Under the pieces are notes generated by a model. That model saw nothing but the letters and a program-made list of their open reading frames with translations, did no database searches and was not told the DNA's origin. This document shows, piece by piece, positions 1 to 9,100 of a stretch of DNA of 64,000 nt (position 1 is the stretch's first letter; every line of letters starts with the position of its first letter). The position numbers and the translations under genes are program-made. The DNA comes from an uncultured Marvinbryantia sp. Its GTDB lineage: Bacteria; Bacillota; Clostridia; Lachnospirales; Lachnospiraceae. The stretch spans positions 10,728 to 74,727 of the forward strand of contig CAKRRF010000008.1 of NCBI GenBank assembly GCA_934394985.1, read 5' to 3'.

Positions 1-358
1 CGAAGATCTGGGACATCAGGTACAGGACAATACAAAGTATTCTCTGGAGCTGCAGGTAGATCCGTGTGATGATAAGGTATTGGCAGAGATCAGCAGACAG
101 CCTGGGGTATCCAGTATTCAGAAAGAAGGAAATATGTTCGTAGTAGAGTCAAAGTACGATATCCGAGCTCAGCTGACGACATTCCTTGGCAGTCATGAAT
201 ATACGATTCAACATCTTCATCAGAGAGGTGGAGATCTGGATGCGATCTATCGGATGTATTTTGAGAAGGCGGAAGCAGAGGCAGAGAGACTTGCCATGAA
301 AGCCACCCAGAAAGGAAAATTACATAATAAATTATTTGGGGGAGGTGGCACAAAATGA
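1..358 (+). CDS. ABC exporter ATP-binding protein, C-terminal part (5' end outside window)
   Basis: The reading frame is open from base 2, so the gene begins upstream of the window; a TTG at 80 is internal. Only the accessory C-terminal region is visible (about 118 residues), with no Walker or signature motifs left. It has the mixed alpha/beta then Glu/Ala-rich helical ending seen after the nucleotide-binding domain of ABC-2 (CcmA-type) exporter ATPases. Its stop codon overlaps the ATG of the next gene (ATGA at 355-358), and that gene is an ABC-2 permease, so the assignment rests mainly on this translational coupling. Substrate unknown. Confidence 0.75.
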   Translation, partial: EDLGHQVQDNTKYSLELQVDPCDDKVLAEISRQPGVSSIQKEGNMFVVESKYDIRAQLTTFLGSHEYTIQHLHQRGGDLDAIYRMYFEKAEAEAERLAMKATQKGKLHNKLFGGGGTK

Positions 359-1356
359 CCGCAACCGTATTAAAGAAGGCGAAAGCTGTGCAGAACACAA
401 AAAAGAAAACAGGCAGCCATACCGGTTTGATGGCGTTGTATCACAAAGAACTGGCGGATCATCTCTGCAGCAGGCGATTTCTGATTATTTTATTACTGAT
501 ACTGGGAACCAGTATTGCCAGTCTGTATGGAGCATTGAATGGTCTGTCAGATGCCATAGCGCAGGACAGCAACTTTGTATTTCTGAAGATTTACACCACC
601 AGTGGCAATTCGATTCCATCCTTTATGAGTATCATTGCGCTGATGGGACCGTTTGTGGGGCTAACGCTTGGATTTGATGCCATCAACAGTGAGCGAAATA
701 ACGGTACCCTGAATCGTCTGGTCGCACAGCCGATTTATCGAGATGCGATTATTATCGGAAAATTTCTGGCAGGAAATGCTGTGATCATGATTATGGTATT
801 TACCATGGGTATTTTTGTGGGAGCGGTAGGTGTGATGTCTACCGGACTGATTCCGCAGACAGAAGAAGTGCTGCGTGTACTGGCATTTTTGATTTTTACC
901 GTAGTATATATGGATTTCTGGCTGGGATTGTCGATTCTGTTTTCTGTAGTATGCAGACATTCTGCCACATCTGCCATGGCAGTAATTGCCCTGTGGATTT
1001 TCTTTACGATTTTTATGAGCATGATAGCCAATATCATTGCCAATGCAGTTTACCCGATTACGACGCAGTATCAGGCAATGCTGAATACGATGAATAACTA
1101 CACACTGAACCTTGGCCTGAATCGGATTTCACCATATTATCTGTACAGTGAAGCAGTATCTACGATCATGAACCCAACCGTGCGTTCTGTAAATGTAGTC
1201 ACTATGCAGCAGCTGGAGGGAGCAATTTCCGGATATCTGTCCTTTGGACAGAGTATGTTGCTGGTATGGCCGCATCTGACCGGTTTGGTTGCATTGATGA
1301 TGGTAGCTTTTGGGGGTTCTTATATCGGATTTATGAGGCAGGAGATCCGAAATTAA
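355..1356 (+). CDS. ABC-2 type transporter permease
   Basis: 333-residue membrane protein of the ABC2_membrane_2 class. A cytoplasmic N-terminus with a KELADHL-type amphipathic start is followed by a first membrane helix (about residues 42-62), an extracytoplasmic loop, a cluster of helices (about 85-240) and a last helix near the C-terminus. The loop-helix containing GFDAINSERNNGTLNRLVAQP matches the conserved coupling region of this family (ERxxGTLxxLL). It is coupled to the upstream ATPase and forms an exporter with it. Substrate (drug, peptide or lipid) cannot be told from sequence. Confidence 0.85.
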   Translation: MTATVLKKAKAVQNTKKKTGSHTGLMALYHKELADHLCSRRFLIILLLILGTSIASLYGALNGLSDAIAQDSNFVFLKIYTTSGNSIPSFMSIIALMGPFVGLTLGFDAINSERNNGTLNRLVAQPIYRDAIIIGKFLAGNAVIMIMVFTMGIFVGAVGVMSTGLIPQTEEVLRVLAFLIFTVVYMDFWLGLSILFSVVCRHSATSAMAVIALWIFFTIFMSMIANIIANAVYPITTQYQAMLNTMNNYTLNLGLNRISPYYLYSEAVSTIMNPTVRSVNVVTMQQLEGAISGYLSFGQSMLLVWPHLTGLVALMMVAFGGSYIGFMRQEIRN

Positions 1357-1387
1357 ATCTCATATTTTTTAGAAATAAAAAAAATTC

Positions 1388-1416
1388 TTGACAGTTGAGA
1401 GAAAAAAGAATAATGT
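1388..1416 (+). promoter_or_regulatory. Putative sigma-A promoter of the MATE gene
   Basis: A consensus -35 TTGACA (1388-1393) is followed after 17 bases by a weak -10 TAATGT (1411-1416). It lies in the gap between the ABC-2 permease and the MATE gene. The -10 assignment is tentative. Confidence 0.45.
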
Positions 1417-1503
1417 GAGTTAGAAAAAAGTTCTGATTTGCTTTTGGCAGGTCAGAACTTTTTGCCGGAAGCAAAAAGGTATAACAGAATGAGGAAAACA
1501 GTT

Positions 1504-2847
1504 ATGGAAAAAAATATGGTGACAGGCAGTCCGGGAAAGAATATTTTATTTTTTGCACTGCCGGTATTTGCAGGGAATCTGTTTCAGCAGATTTATAATG
1601 TGGTAGATACGGTAATAGTAGGAAAATTTGTCAGTACAGAGGCACTGGCAGCAGTGGGATCCACAGGAACCATCAATTTTATGATCCTGGGTTTTATGAC
1701 CGGTCTAATGGCAGGAATTACGGTGCTGACCAGTCAGAGATTTGGTGCAGAGGATATGCGGGGAATGCGCAGAAGTGTGGCCTCTGCAGGAATGATCGCC
1801 ATTGCGGCAACGATTTTGCTGACGGTGATCAGTCTTCTGGGAATGCATCGTCTGCTGGTTCTGATGAATACACCGGATGATATTTTTGATGATGCATATC
1901 GGTATATTATGATTATTTGTGCCGGTATTCTGGTGCAGGCGTTATATAATCTGTTTGCATGCATTTTAAGGGCATTGGGAAACAGCAAAGTGCCATTGTA
2001 TTTTCTGCTGTTTTCTGCATCTGTGAATATCATACTGGATCTGGTATCGATTATTATATTGAAAATGGGAGTGGCGGGAGCCGCCTGGGCAACGGTGATT
2101 TCACAGGGAATCTCTGCGATACTCTGCCTGATCTACATGATTCGAAAGATGCCGATTCTGCATCTGACCAGAGAAGACTTTCAGCCGGACGGAACCCTGA
2201 TTAAGAATCAGCTGGCAGTGGGATTGCCAATGGCATTTCAGTATTCCATTACCGCTATTGGAACCACGATGGTACAGATGGCATTAAATACGCTTGGTTC
2301 TACTTACGTGGCGGCATTTACCGCAGCCTCCAAGTGTGAGCAGATGGCTGGTCAGGCATACATAGCGCTCGGCTCTGCTATGGCGACCTTTGCAGCACAG
2401 AATGTAGGTGCAGGAAGATATGATCGTGTACGGAAAGGCTTTGCCAGAGCCACCATGTTTGGCTTTATCTTTTCGGTTGTAATTGGTCTGGTGATGTATT
2501 TCTTCGGATATATCGTGACGGGACTGTTTGTTACAGGCGATGCGTCGCAGATCGAAGGTATGGTAGATACTTATATGAAATACACAGCATTGTTCCTGAT
2601 ACCGCTTACTGTGGTGAATGTCTACCGAAATGGTATCCAGGGTATGGGATATGGCTTGCTGCCAATGACTGCCGGAATTGCAGAGCTAGTGGGACGTGGA
2701 AGTGTGGCACTGCTCGCGATTCATTACCACAGCTATGCCGGTGTGTGTCTCGCCAGTCCGATGGCATGGATCCTGGCATCTGCATTGCTGCTGACCATGT
2801 ATTTTGCCATTATGAAAAAGCATCCGATGCCAAAGAAAAACTACTAA
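1504..2847 (+). CDS. MATE family multidrug/Na+ efflux protein
   Basis: Multidrug and toxin extrusion antiporter, about 447 residues with twelve predicted membrane helices in two six-helix halves (MatE domains). The N-terminal half opens with the family-typical TGSPGKNILFFALPVFAGNL and QQIYNVVDTVIVG region. Two in-frame starts are possible: 1489 (weak AAAGGT upstream) and 1504 (GAGG at 1491-1494, spacing 9); I prefer 1504 because family members start MEKNM-TGSPGK. The frame also extends upstream to a TTG at 1438, which is unlikely. It likely exports cationic drugs or metabolites; the substrate is not predictable. It stands alone as a transcription unit. Confidence 0.9.
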   Translation: MEKNMVTGSPGKNILFFALPVFAGNLFQQIYNVVDTVIVGKFVSTEALAAVGSTGTINFMILGFMTGLMAGITVLTSQRFGAEDMRGMRRSVASAGMIAIAATILLTVISLLGMHRLLVLMNTPDDIFDDAYRYIMIICAGILVQALYNLFACILRALGNSKVPLYFLLFSASVNIILDLVSIIILKMGVAGAAWATVISQGISAILCLIYMIRKMPILHLTREDFQPDGTLIKNQLAVGLPMAFQYSITAIGTTMVQMALNTLGSTYVAAFTAASKCEQMAGQAYIALGSAMATFAAQNVGAGRYDRVRKGFARATMFGFIFSVVIGLVMYFFGYIVTGLFVTGDASQIEGMVDTYMKYTALFLIPLTVVNVYRNGIQGMGYGLLPMTAGIAELVGRGSVALLAIHYHSYAGVCLASPMAWILASALLLTMYFAIMKKHPMPKKNY

Positions 2848-2881
2848 TATTAGTATAGGAATGATCCTCTTTTCCCGATAT

Positions 2882-2893
2882 AGTATATATACT
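2882..2893. repeat. 12-bp perfect palindrome AGTATATATACT
   Basis: Perfect inverted repeat in the 82-bp gap upstream of the secreted-protein gene. It could be an operator or simply part of an AT-rich promoter. Confidence 0.3.
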
Positions 2894-2929
2894 CTAGAAA
2901 GTATGTGAATCAGGAAAGGGGGATTTTTT

Positions 2930-4648
2930 ATGAACAGGAAAAAAGCAATTGAAAGAAATTGTAGATTATGGATGATCCTGGCAATGCTGGTTACTTTGCT
3001 GATGGCAGTGGCAGTTCCGAAGCATATTGTGCAGGCAGAGAGTGTTAAATATGTAACCTGTAGTAACAAAGATATACCAATGGACGCGACATTTGACGAG
3101 AACCTTAAGGGTAAAATCTGTACGGTAGTTTTTAGAAATGAAACGTCGCACAGATTGAGAATGGATATCGAAATGTTTGTTCAGCGTACGAGAGTAATAG
3201 AGGCGGATCCAAAACTGAAGCAGTTTTTATGGAACGATGCAATGGTAAGTAAAAGAATGGATGGCTATATTATCATGGATTCGAATACAACTGCGTACCT
3301 GAAATTTGAGTTTCGAGGCGATTATAACGGAAATACCTATATTACGGTAAAGCCTTCCCTGGCGACGGTGAGTGAAAACGGTGGCAGCTCCTTCCAGGCT
3401 GCGCAGTCAGTAGGGGTGAGTGCAGAAGAGACAGGAATTATCTGTTCTGATAATAATATATTCCAGAATGGAAGATATTTTACATTTTATACTCCAAACC
3501 GCAGACTGCAGAATCTGATGCTGACTGCTGAAAATGGAAAAAAGGTCATGGCGTATCTGTATAGCGGAAATGACAGTGGTATGAAGAATGCATTGCTGAC
3601 AGTGGAATCTGGCGGACAGGAGAGATCCGGATCAGTCTGGCTGGAACCGGGTACTTATGTGCTGGCTATTGGTGCGAAAGGAAATGGACAGTATGCAAGC
3701 TATCACTATCGAATGACAGGAAGAGATTATATCCCAGCGACAGGCGTATCTCTGACCTGTGCAGAAAGTGATCTGACGATTGATGAAGGAACCCGTTACA
3801 CACCAAGAACTTTTACATTTGTTGCATCTACGATACCTGCAAACAGTGACGATAAGCTTAATCAGATAGAGAGCAGTGGAAAGATCTCCTGTCAGACAGA
3901 AGGAAGCGTTTACGGAGAAAATACGAAAAGCTTTACAGTGACCTTTGATGCTTCTGGCTATAGGGGATATCAGTCAGGTTCTGCTACGATTAAGGTAACA
4001 TCCACCAATGGGCTGACTTCTGCCGGATTATCTGTTTTTGCAAAAGCCGGTACGCCGTCTGTTCCTTACTACAAAGTTTATCCGACTCAGGTGGTATTTT
4101 CTGTTCTGGCAAATGGAAGCCATGGATCCAGTGATGTAGCTGTTTATCAGAAATCAGGTTCGAGCTGGAAACGTCTTGGCAAGAATCAGAAGGGTGATAC
4201 GGTTGCGAACAAACTGAAAGCAAATACCAATTATCAGTTTAAATTTGTGGAATCTGCGCAAAAAGCAGATGGAACATGGGTAGAAGGAACCCCTCTTTAC
4301 AAAACAATACGGACACAGCGGAAAGAAAAACCTGCAATTCGTTCCGTAAAAGTATCAAAGGTTAAAGTGGGATATAAATGGAAATATCTGACGTATGTGG
4401 GCTGGAGAAAATGGTGGTATACTGACTTCAGAGTAACGGTTACATTGAAGAAAAAACTGCCGGCCGGACAGAAGCTGTACATCAACGGAAGACAGGCCAG
4501 CGGAAAAGGTAAAAAATATAGTATGTATTTTTCACTGAATGGTAAAAAGAAAGGAAAATCTTATACACTGACCATTCAGCCATATGGACGAAAAGGTGAT
4601 GCAGAGATGTTCGGAACATCTATGAAGAAAAAAATACGTATCAGATAA
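2930..4648 (+). CDS. Secreted protein of unknown function with Fn3-like C-terminal region
   Basis: 572 residues. A basic N-terminus followed by a hydrophobic stretch (about residues 13-30) and QAES gives a clear Sec signal peptide, cleaved around residue 36. A Cys pair (about 44 and 63) follows. The middle region resembles secreted Ig/beta-sandwich segments with a lipocalin-like or PPC-like stretch (pattern LEPGTYVLAIGAKG, about 240-255). The region from about 385 to 460 resembles a fibronectin type III module (KLKANTNYQFKFVESAQ). The last 110 residues are very rich in Lys, Trp and Tyr, compatible with binding to the anionic wall or to glycans. No catalytic motif is seen. An excellent RBS (GGAAAGGGGG) precedes the ATG. 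It stands alone, followed by a long hairpin. Confidence 0.7.
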   Translation: MNRKKAIERNCRLWMILAMLVTLLMAVAVPKHIVQAESVKYVTCSNKDIPMDATFDENLKGKICTVVFRNETSHRLRMDIEMFVQRTRVIEADPKLKQFLWNDAMVSKRMDGYIIMDSNTTAYLKFEFRGDYNGNTYITVKPSLATVSENGGSSFQAAQSVGVSAEETGIICSDNNIFQNGRYFTFYTPNRRLQNLMLTAENGKKVMAYLYSGNDSGMKNALLTVESGGQERSGSVWLEPGTYVLAIGAKGNGQYASYHYRMTGRDYIPATGVSLTCAESDLTIDEGTRYTPRTFTFVASTIPANSDDKLNQIESSGKISCQTEGSVYGENTKSFTVTFDASGYRGYQSGSATIKVTSTNGLTSAGLSVFAKAGTPSVPYYKVYPTQVVFSVLANGSHGSSDVAVYQKSGSSWKRLGKNQKGDTVANKLKANTNYQFKFVESAQKADGTWVEGTPLYKTIRTQRKEKPAIRSVKVSKVKVGYKWKYLTYVGWRKWWYTDFRVTVTLKKKLPAGQKLYINGRQASGKGKKYSMYFSLNGKKKGKSYTLTIQPYGRKGDAEMFGTSMKKKIRIR

Positions 4649-4665
4649 AGCAGCGAAAACCTGAC

Positions 4666-4710
4666 GGGGACGGAATTTTCTGGCTTTTAAAGCCAGAAAA
4701 TTCCGTCCCC
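4666..4710. terminator. Long perfect hairpin between convergent genes
   Basis: The arms 4666-4687 and 4689-4710 are perfect reverse complements (22 bp), starting GGGGACGG and ending CCGTCCCC, around a single central T. It lies between two convergent genes. No T-run follows, so it may be a bidirectional barrier or a dispersed palindromic repeat rather than a classical terminator. Confidence 0.7.
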
Positions 4711-4716
4711 AATAGT

Positions 4717-5220
4717 TTATATACCCAATGCTTCTATGATAGAAGAAACTGTCTGAGAAATATTCAGACCGCGTTCTTTTATGCTCAGCTGAGCATATTT
4801 TTGATAATATGGCAGGCGTTCTTCGTAAATATCACGGAAAGAATTACCATGGCGAAGAACAACGCCACGACGCTCAAAGTTGCCAACACGTTTTTTCAGA
4901 ACCGGATAATCTACATCCAGATAAACAACCGTACCGATTTCCTGAAAATGTTTCATGGCGTTTTCTCCAAAGACAGCACTGCCGCCCGGGGCAATGACGC
5001 TTTTGGATACATTCACCTGGCTGTTAATCTGATCTTCAATACGGATGAATTCTTCCACACCTTTTTCCTCGATGATCTGCCATAAAAGCTTTCCTTCTTT
5101 TTGCTGTATGATCAGATCGGTATCTACAAACTGATAGCCAAGTACCTTGGCAAGTACCACGCCGACAGTGCTTTTTCCAGCGCCAGGCATACCGATTAAA
5201 ATGATATTATCTTTATTCAT
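4717..5220 (-). CDS. Shikimate kinase-like P-loop kinase
   Basis: 167 residues, the normal size for AroK-type kinases that phosphorylate the 3-OH of shikimate with ATP. Walker A GMPGAGKS is at about residues 9-16. FVDTDLII carries the substrate-binding Asp (about 34), FIRIEDQ the Arg (about 59), and a LID segment with RRG is followed by EERLPYYQKYA, whose Arg matches the C-terminal catalytic Arg. The usual GGG motif is present only as APGGSAVF, so substrate specificity is less certain. It is not beside other aromatic pathway genes, which is common for stand-alone copies in Clostridia. The ATG start is preceded by AAAGG in the reverse strand. Confidence 0.75.
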   Translation of the reverse strand: MNKDNIILIGMPGAGKSTVGVVLAKVLGYQFVDTDLIIQQKEGKLLWQIIEEKGVEEFIRIEDQINSQVNVSKSVIAPGGSAVFGENAMKHFQEIGTVVYLDVDYPVLKKRVGNFERRGVVLRHGNSFRDIYEERLPYYQKYAQLSIKERGLNISQTVSSIIEALGI

Positions 5221-5314
5221 ATGTAAAACCTTTCTATAGATGATATTGCGGTTGAATAATAACCTTTCATAACTATAACCTAGCTTTCCCAGAATTGCAA
5301 TAAAAAATCTTTGT

Positions 5315-5344
5315 TATGCGTACATATATCTGCGATATGCGTAC
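5315..5344. promoter_or_regulatory. Two 9-bp direct repeats TATGCGTAC spaced 21 bp centre to centre
   Basis: Identical TATGCGTAC at 5315-5323 and 5336-5344 with a 12-bp spacer, upstream of the ABC exporter operon. The -10-like TATGAT at 5389-5394 has a poor -35, so activation through these repeats is plausible. The 9-12-9 geometry is that of LytTR-type response regulator sites, although the sequence does not match their usual consensus well. Confidence 0.45.
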
Positions 5345-5432
5345 ACTATTTTATAGAAATTTAAGTGAAGATGTACGGTGAAATATGCTATGATAAAGGT
5401 AACTATGTAAAAAAGAAAGGCAGAAGCACAGT

Positions 5433-6137
5433 ATGGAAAAATTTGTTTCGCTGAGAAATGTATCGAAAATTTATCAAATGGGTGAAGTGGAGATCCGTGC
5501 GGTGGATGGCATTGATTTTGATATTGAAAAAGGAGAATTTGTGGTGATTGTAGGTCCCAGTGGAGCCGGAAAGACTACCGTGCTGAATATTCTGGGAGGT
5601 ATGGATACAGCGACTACAGGTCAGGTACTGGTAGATGGCAGAGATATTGCAAAATATAATCAGAAGCAGCTGACCGGATACCGGAGAGATGATATTGGCT
5701 TCGTTTTTCAGTTTTATAATCTGATTCCGAATCTGACTGCTCTGGAAAATGTAGAATTGGCGTTGCAGATCTGCAAGCATCCGCTGGATGCGGGACAGGT
5801 AATGGAAGAAGTGGGGCTGGGGCATCGTATGAAAAACTTTCCGGCGCAGCTGTCCGGCGGAGAGCAGCAAAGGGTATCGATTGCCCGTGCACTGGCCAAA
5901 AATCCCAAACTGCTGTTGTGTGATGAGCCGACCGGAGCACTGGATTATCAGACAGGAAAAGCAATTTTGAAGCTGCTGCAGGATATGTGCAGGGAAAAAG
6001 GGATGACGGTGATTGTCATTACTCATAATTCAGCTATTGCACCGATGGCTGACCGGGTGATTAAGATCAAGAACGGAAAAGTAGCAGACATGAGAGAGAA
6101 TGAGTCTCCGATGTCTGTAGCAGATATTGAATGGTAA
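5433..6137 (+). CDS. MacB/LolD-type ABC transporter ATP-binding protein
   Basis: 234 residues with all parts of an ABC ATPase: Walker [10 protein letters not shown] (about 38-46), Q-loop FVFQFYNL (about 89-96), signature LSGGEQQR (about 140-147), Walker B LLLCDEP (about 159-165) and switch His in VITHN (about 193). The sequence [29 protein letters not shown] is typical of the MacB/LolD/SalX branch, which works with FtsX-family permeases. The permease gene follows 22 bases after the stop. It energises a mechanotransmission-type exporter or remodeller rather than a solute channel. The start at 5433 has GAAAGG 12 bases upstream. Confidence 0.93.
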   Translation: MEKFVSLRNVSKIYQMGEVEIRAVDGIDFDIEKGEFVVIVGPSGAGKTTVLNILGGMDTATTGQVLVDGRDIAKYNQKQLTGYRRDDIGFVFQFYNLIPNLTALENVELALQICKHPLDAGQVMEEVGLGHRMKNFPAQLSGGEQQRVSIARALAKNPKLLLCDEPTGALDYQTGKAILKLLQDMCREKGMTVIVITHNSAIAPMADRVIKIKNGKVADMRENESPMSVADIEW

Positions 6138-6159
6138 GTGGAGTATAAAGGAACTGGCT

Positions 6160-9100
6160 ATGAAGAAAAAGGCACTGAGAAAAGATTTTTATATGGAAGT
6201 AAAAAAGAGTCTGAATCGATTTATTTCCATTTTTCTGATTGTGGCGCTGGGTGTGGCATTTTATTCCGGCATTCAGTCCGCAGCTCCGGATATGCGGTAT
6301 TCCGGAGATGCTTATTTTGATCAGCATCAGTTGATGGATCTGAAGGTAATCAGTACCATGGGACTGACGGAAAAGGATGTAGAGGCCATCAGCCAGACGG
6401 ATGGTGTGGAACTGGCCGAAGCCGGTTATATGACAGATGTGTTATGTGAGAAAGGAACAGACCGGTATGCGCTGCGGGTAGAGTCTGCCACTCCGACATT
6501 GAATCAGTTGACAGCCAAAGAGGGGCGGCTGCCCCAAACATCCGGAGAATGTTTTGTAGATATTGAGTTTCTGAATAAAACAGATTACAGAATCGGAGAT
6601 ACTATTACCTTTTTTCTGGAGGACGAGGATGATTATAAGCTGAAGAAAAAGGAGTTTACCATCGTCGGAGCAGGAAGCAGTCCACTGTATATTTCTTTTA
6701 ACCGGGGAAATACCACGCTGGGAACCGGGGAATTGGCAGGAGCGGCCTATATACTGCCGGAAGACTTTGATTATGAGGTCTATACGAATGTGTATATTAA
6801 AGTTAAAGAAGCAGATACGCTGACGGCTTACACGGATGCCTATGATATGCTGATAGCAGAAGTACAGCAGAGACTGGAAGATATTTCCGGAGAGCGCTGT
6901 GAGATTCGTTATCAGGAAATACAGGATGAGGCGAATGAAAAGCTGGAGGATGCCAGAAAAGAGCTGGCAGATGGCGAAGCGGAGGCCGAGAGCGAACTGT
7001 CCGAAGCCTGGGATGAGATCTATGATGGAGATAATGAGATCTATGATGCAAAGCTGAAGCTGGCGAGGGCGAAGCGGGATCTGGAAGACGGGGAGAAAAA
7101 GATTCGGGATGGAGAGAAGGAGCTGGCAGACGGCAGAACACAGATTGCAGAGAATGAGCAGAAGCTGGCAGATGGACGTGCGCAGTTAAATGATGGATGG
7201 AATAAACTGAATCAGGGAAAAAAGACACTGAAAAGTAAACAAAAAAAATTCGATACCACTTATAAGGAGACTACCGAGAAGCTGGATAGTGCGCAGGAGC
7301 AGCTGGATCAGAAAAAAGCAGAGCTGGAAGACGGACGGACGCAGTATGAAGTCGGGAAGACAGAGTATGAGGAACAGCTTGCTCAGTATCAGGCCGGAGA
7401 AACTGCTTATGCAGAAGGAAAGTCACAGTATGATGCGGCAGTGGCGGCCTGGCCGGCACAGAAGGCAGAGCTGGAAGCACAGAAGGCAGCCTGTGAACAG
7501 GGGCTGGCAACGCTGCAGAGCAATGTATCAGGTCTGACGGATGCAGTATCTCAGGCACAGGCAGCAGTAGCACAGCTTCAAGATGCGGTAAATGCGGCTT
7601 CGGCGAATCTGACAACACTGCAGAATCGAAAGGCAGAACTGGAGCAAAAGAAAGCGCAGCTGGAAGCAGAGAGACAGGCTGCACAGGATGCTCTGGGAGA
7701 GGATGAGACGCTGGATGAAAATAAATATCGATTATCGCCGGAAGAACAGGCAGAACTGGATGCACTTCCTGGGCAGATTGCCAATGCACAGGCAGAGCTG
7801 GATGCACAAAATGCAGCTCTGGTTCAGGCACAGGAGCAACAGGCGCAGGCGCAGGGAGCGTTGGACGAGGTAAACGCACAGATTCAGCAGCTGCAAGGTA
7901 ATATTGCAGAGATTGAGACGGGAATTGTCACTGCGGAAGCAGCATTTGCAGAAAATGAAGCACAGTTGACAGCTACCAGAGCACAGCTGGACGAAGGAAA
8001 GCTACAACTGGATGCAGTACCGGCACAGCTGGAAGCATCTTTGCAGCAAATCGAAGAGGGCGAGGCTGCGATTGCATCTGCACAGGCTGAGATTGATTCC
8101 GGACGGGCGCAGCTGGAGGATGGAAAAAAACAGCTGAAAGAGGCAAAAAAGAAGATCAGAAAAAATGAGCAAAAGCTGAATCATTCAGAAGCAGAATTAC
8201 AAAGCGGAGCAGCTAGGCTGGCAGATGGAAAAGCAAAGCTGGCAGACTCGGAACAAAAACTTGCAGATGCGAAAAAGAGCGTGGAAGACGGCAAAAAAGA
8301 AATCGCAGATGGTGAAAAAGAGCTGGCTGAAAATGAGGATAAGCTGGCAGATGGAAAAATCGAGTATGAAAAAGGGAAAAAAGAGGCTGAGGATAAGATC
8401 GCAGATGGGAAAAAGAAGCTGGCGGATGCAGAAAAAGAAGTCGCAGATCTGAAGATGCCGGAATGGACCGTCAGCGACCGCAGTGATTTGCCGGAAAATA
8501 TCGGATATGGAGAAAATGCAGACCGTATGAGAAATATCGGTCAGGTATTTCCGGTAATGTTTTTCCTGGTAGCAGCGCTGATCAGTCTGACCACTATGAC
8601 ACGAATGGTAGAAGAAGAACGGACACAGATCGGTACGCTGAAGGCGCTTGGATACGGAAAAGCAGCCATTGCATCCAAGTATCTTTGTTATGCTTTATTT
8701 GCTACATTGGGAGGTAGCCTGGCAGGTATCGCATTCGGAGAAAAATTCCTGCCGTTTGTCATAGTGACATCTTACCGGATTATGTACCATCACATGACCA
8801 ATATCGAACTGCCTTATAACATGAAATTTGCAATAATTGCTACCGTTGCGGCTCTGGCAAGTACCATGTTGGCTACGCTGGCTGCCTGCTATAAAGAGCT
8901 TGCCACCACACCGGCGGTATTGATGCGGCCGCCTGCACCAAAAGAAGGAAAGCGGGTATTTCTCGAGCGTGTACCGTTTATCTGGAAGCATTTAAGCTTC
9001 AGCTGGAAATCCACAGTGCGAAATCTGCTTCGTTATAAAAAGCGATTTTTCATGACAGTATTTGGTATCGGTGGCTGTATGGCACTGATGCTGGTAGGAT

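Noticed and set aside
7271..7879. 202-codon open frame on the minus strand within the coiled-coil permease gene
   Set aside because: The opposite strand of repetitive Ala/Glu/Gln codons gives long Pro/Leu/His-rich frames without a ribosome binding site; it is a shadow of the real gene.
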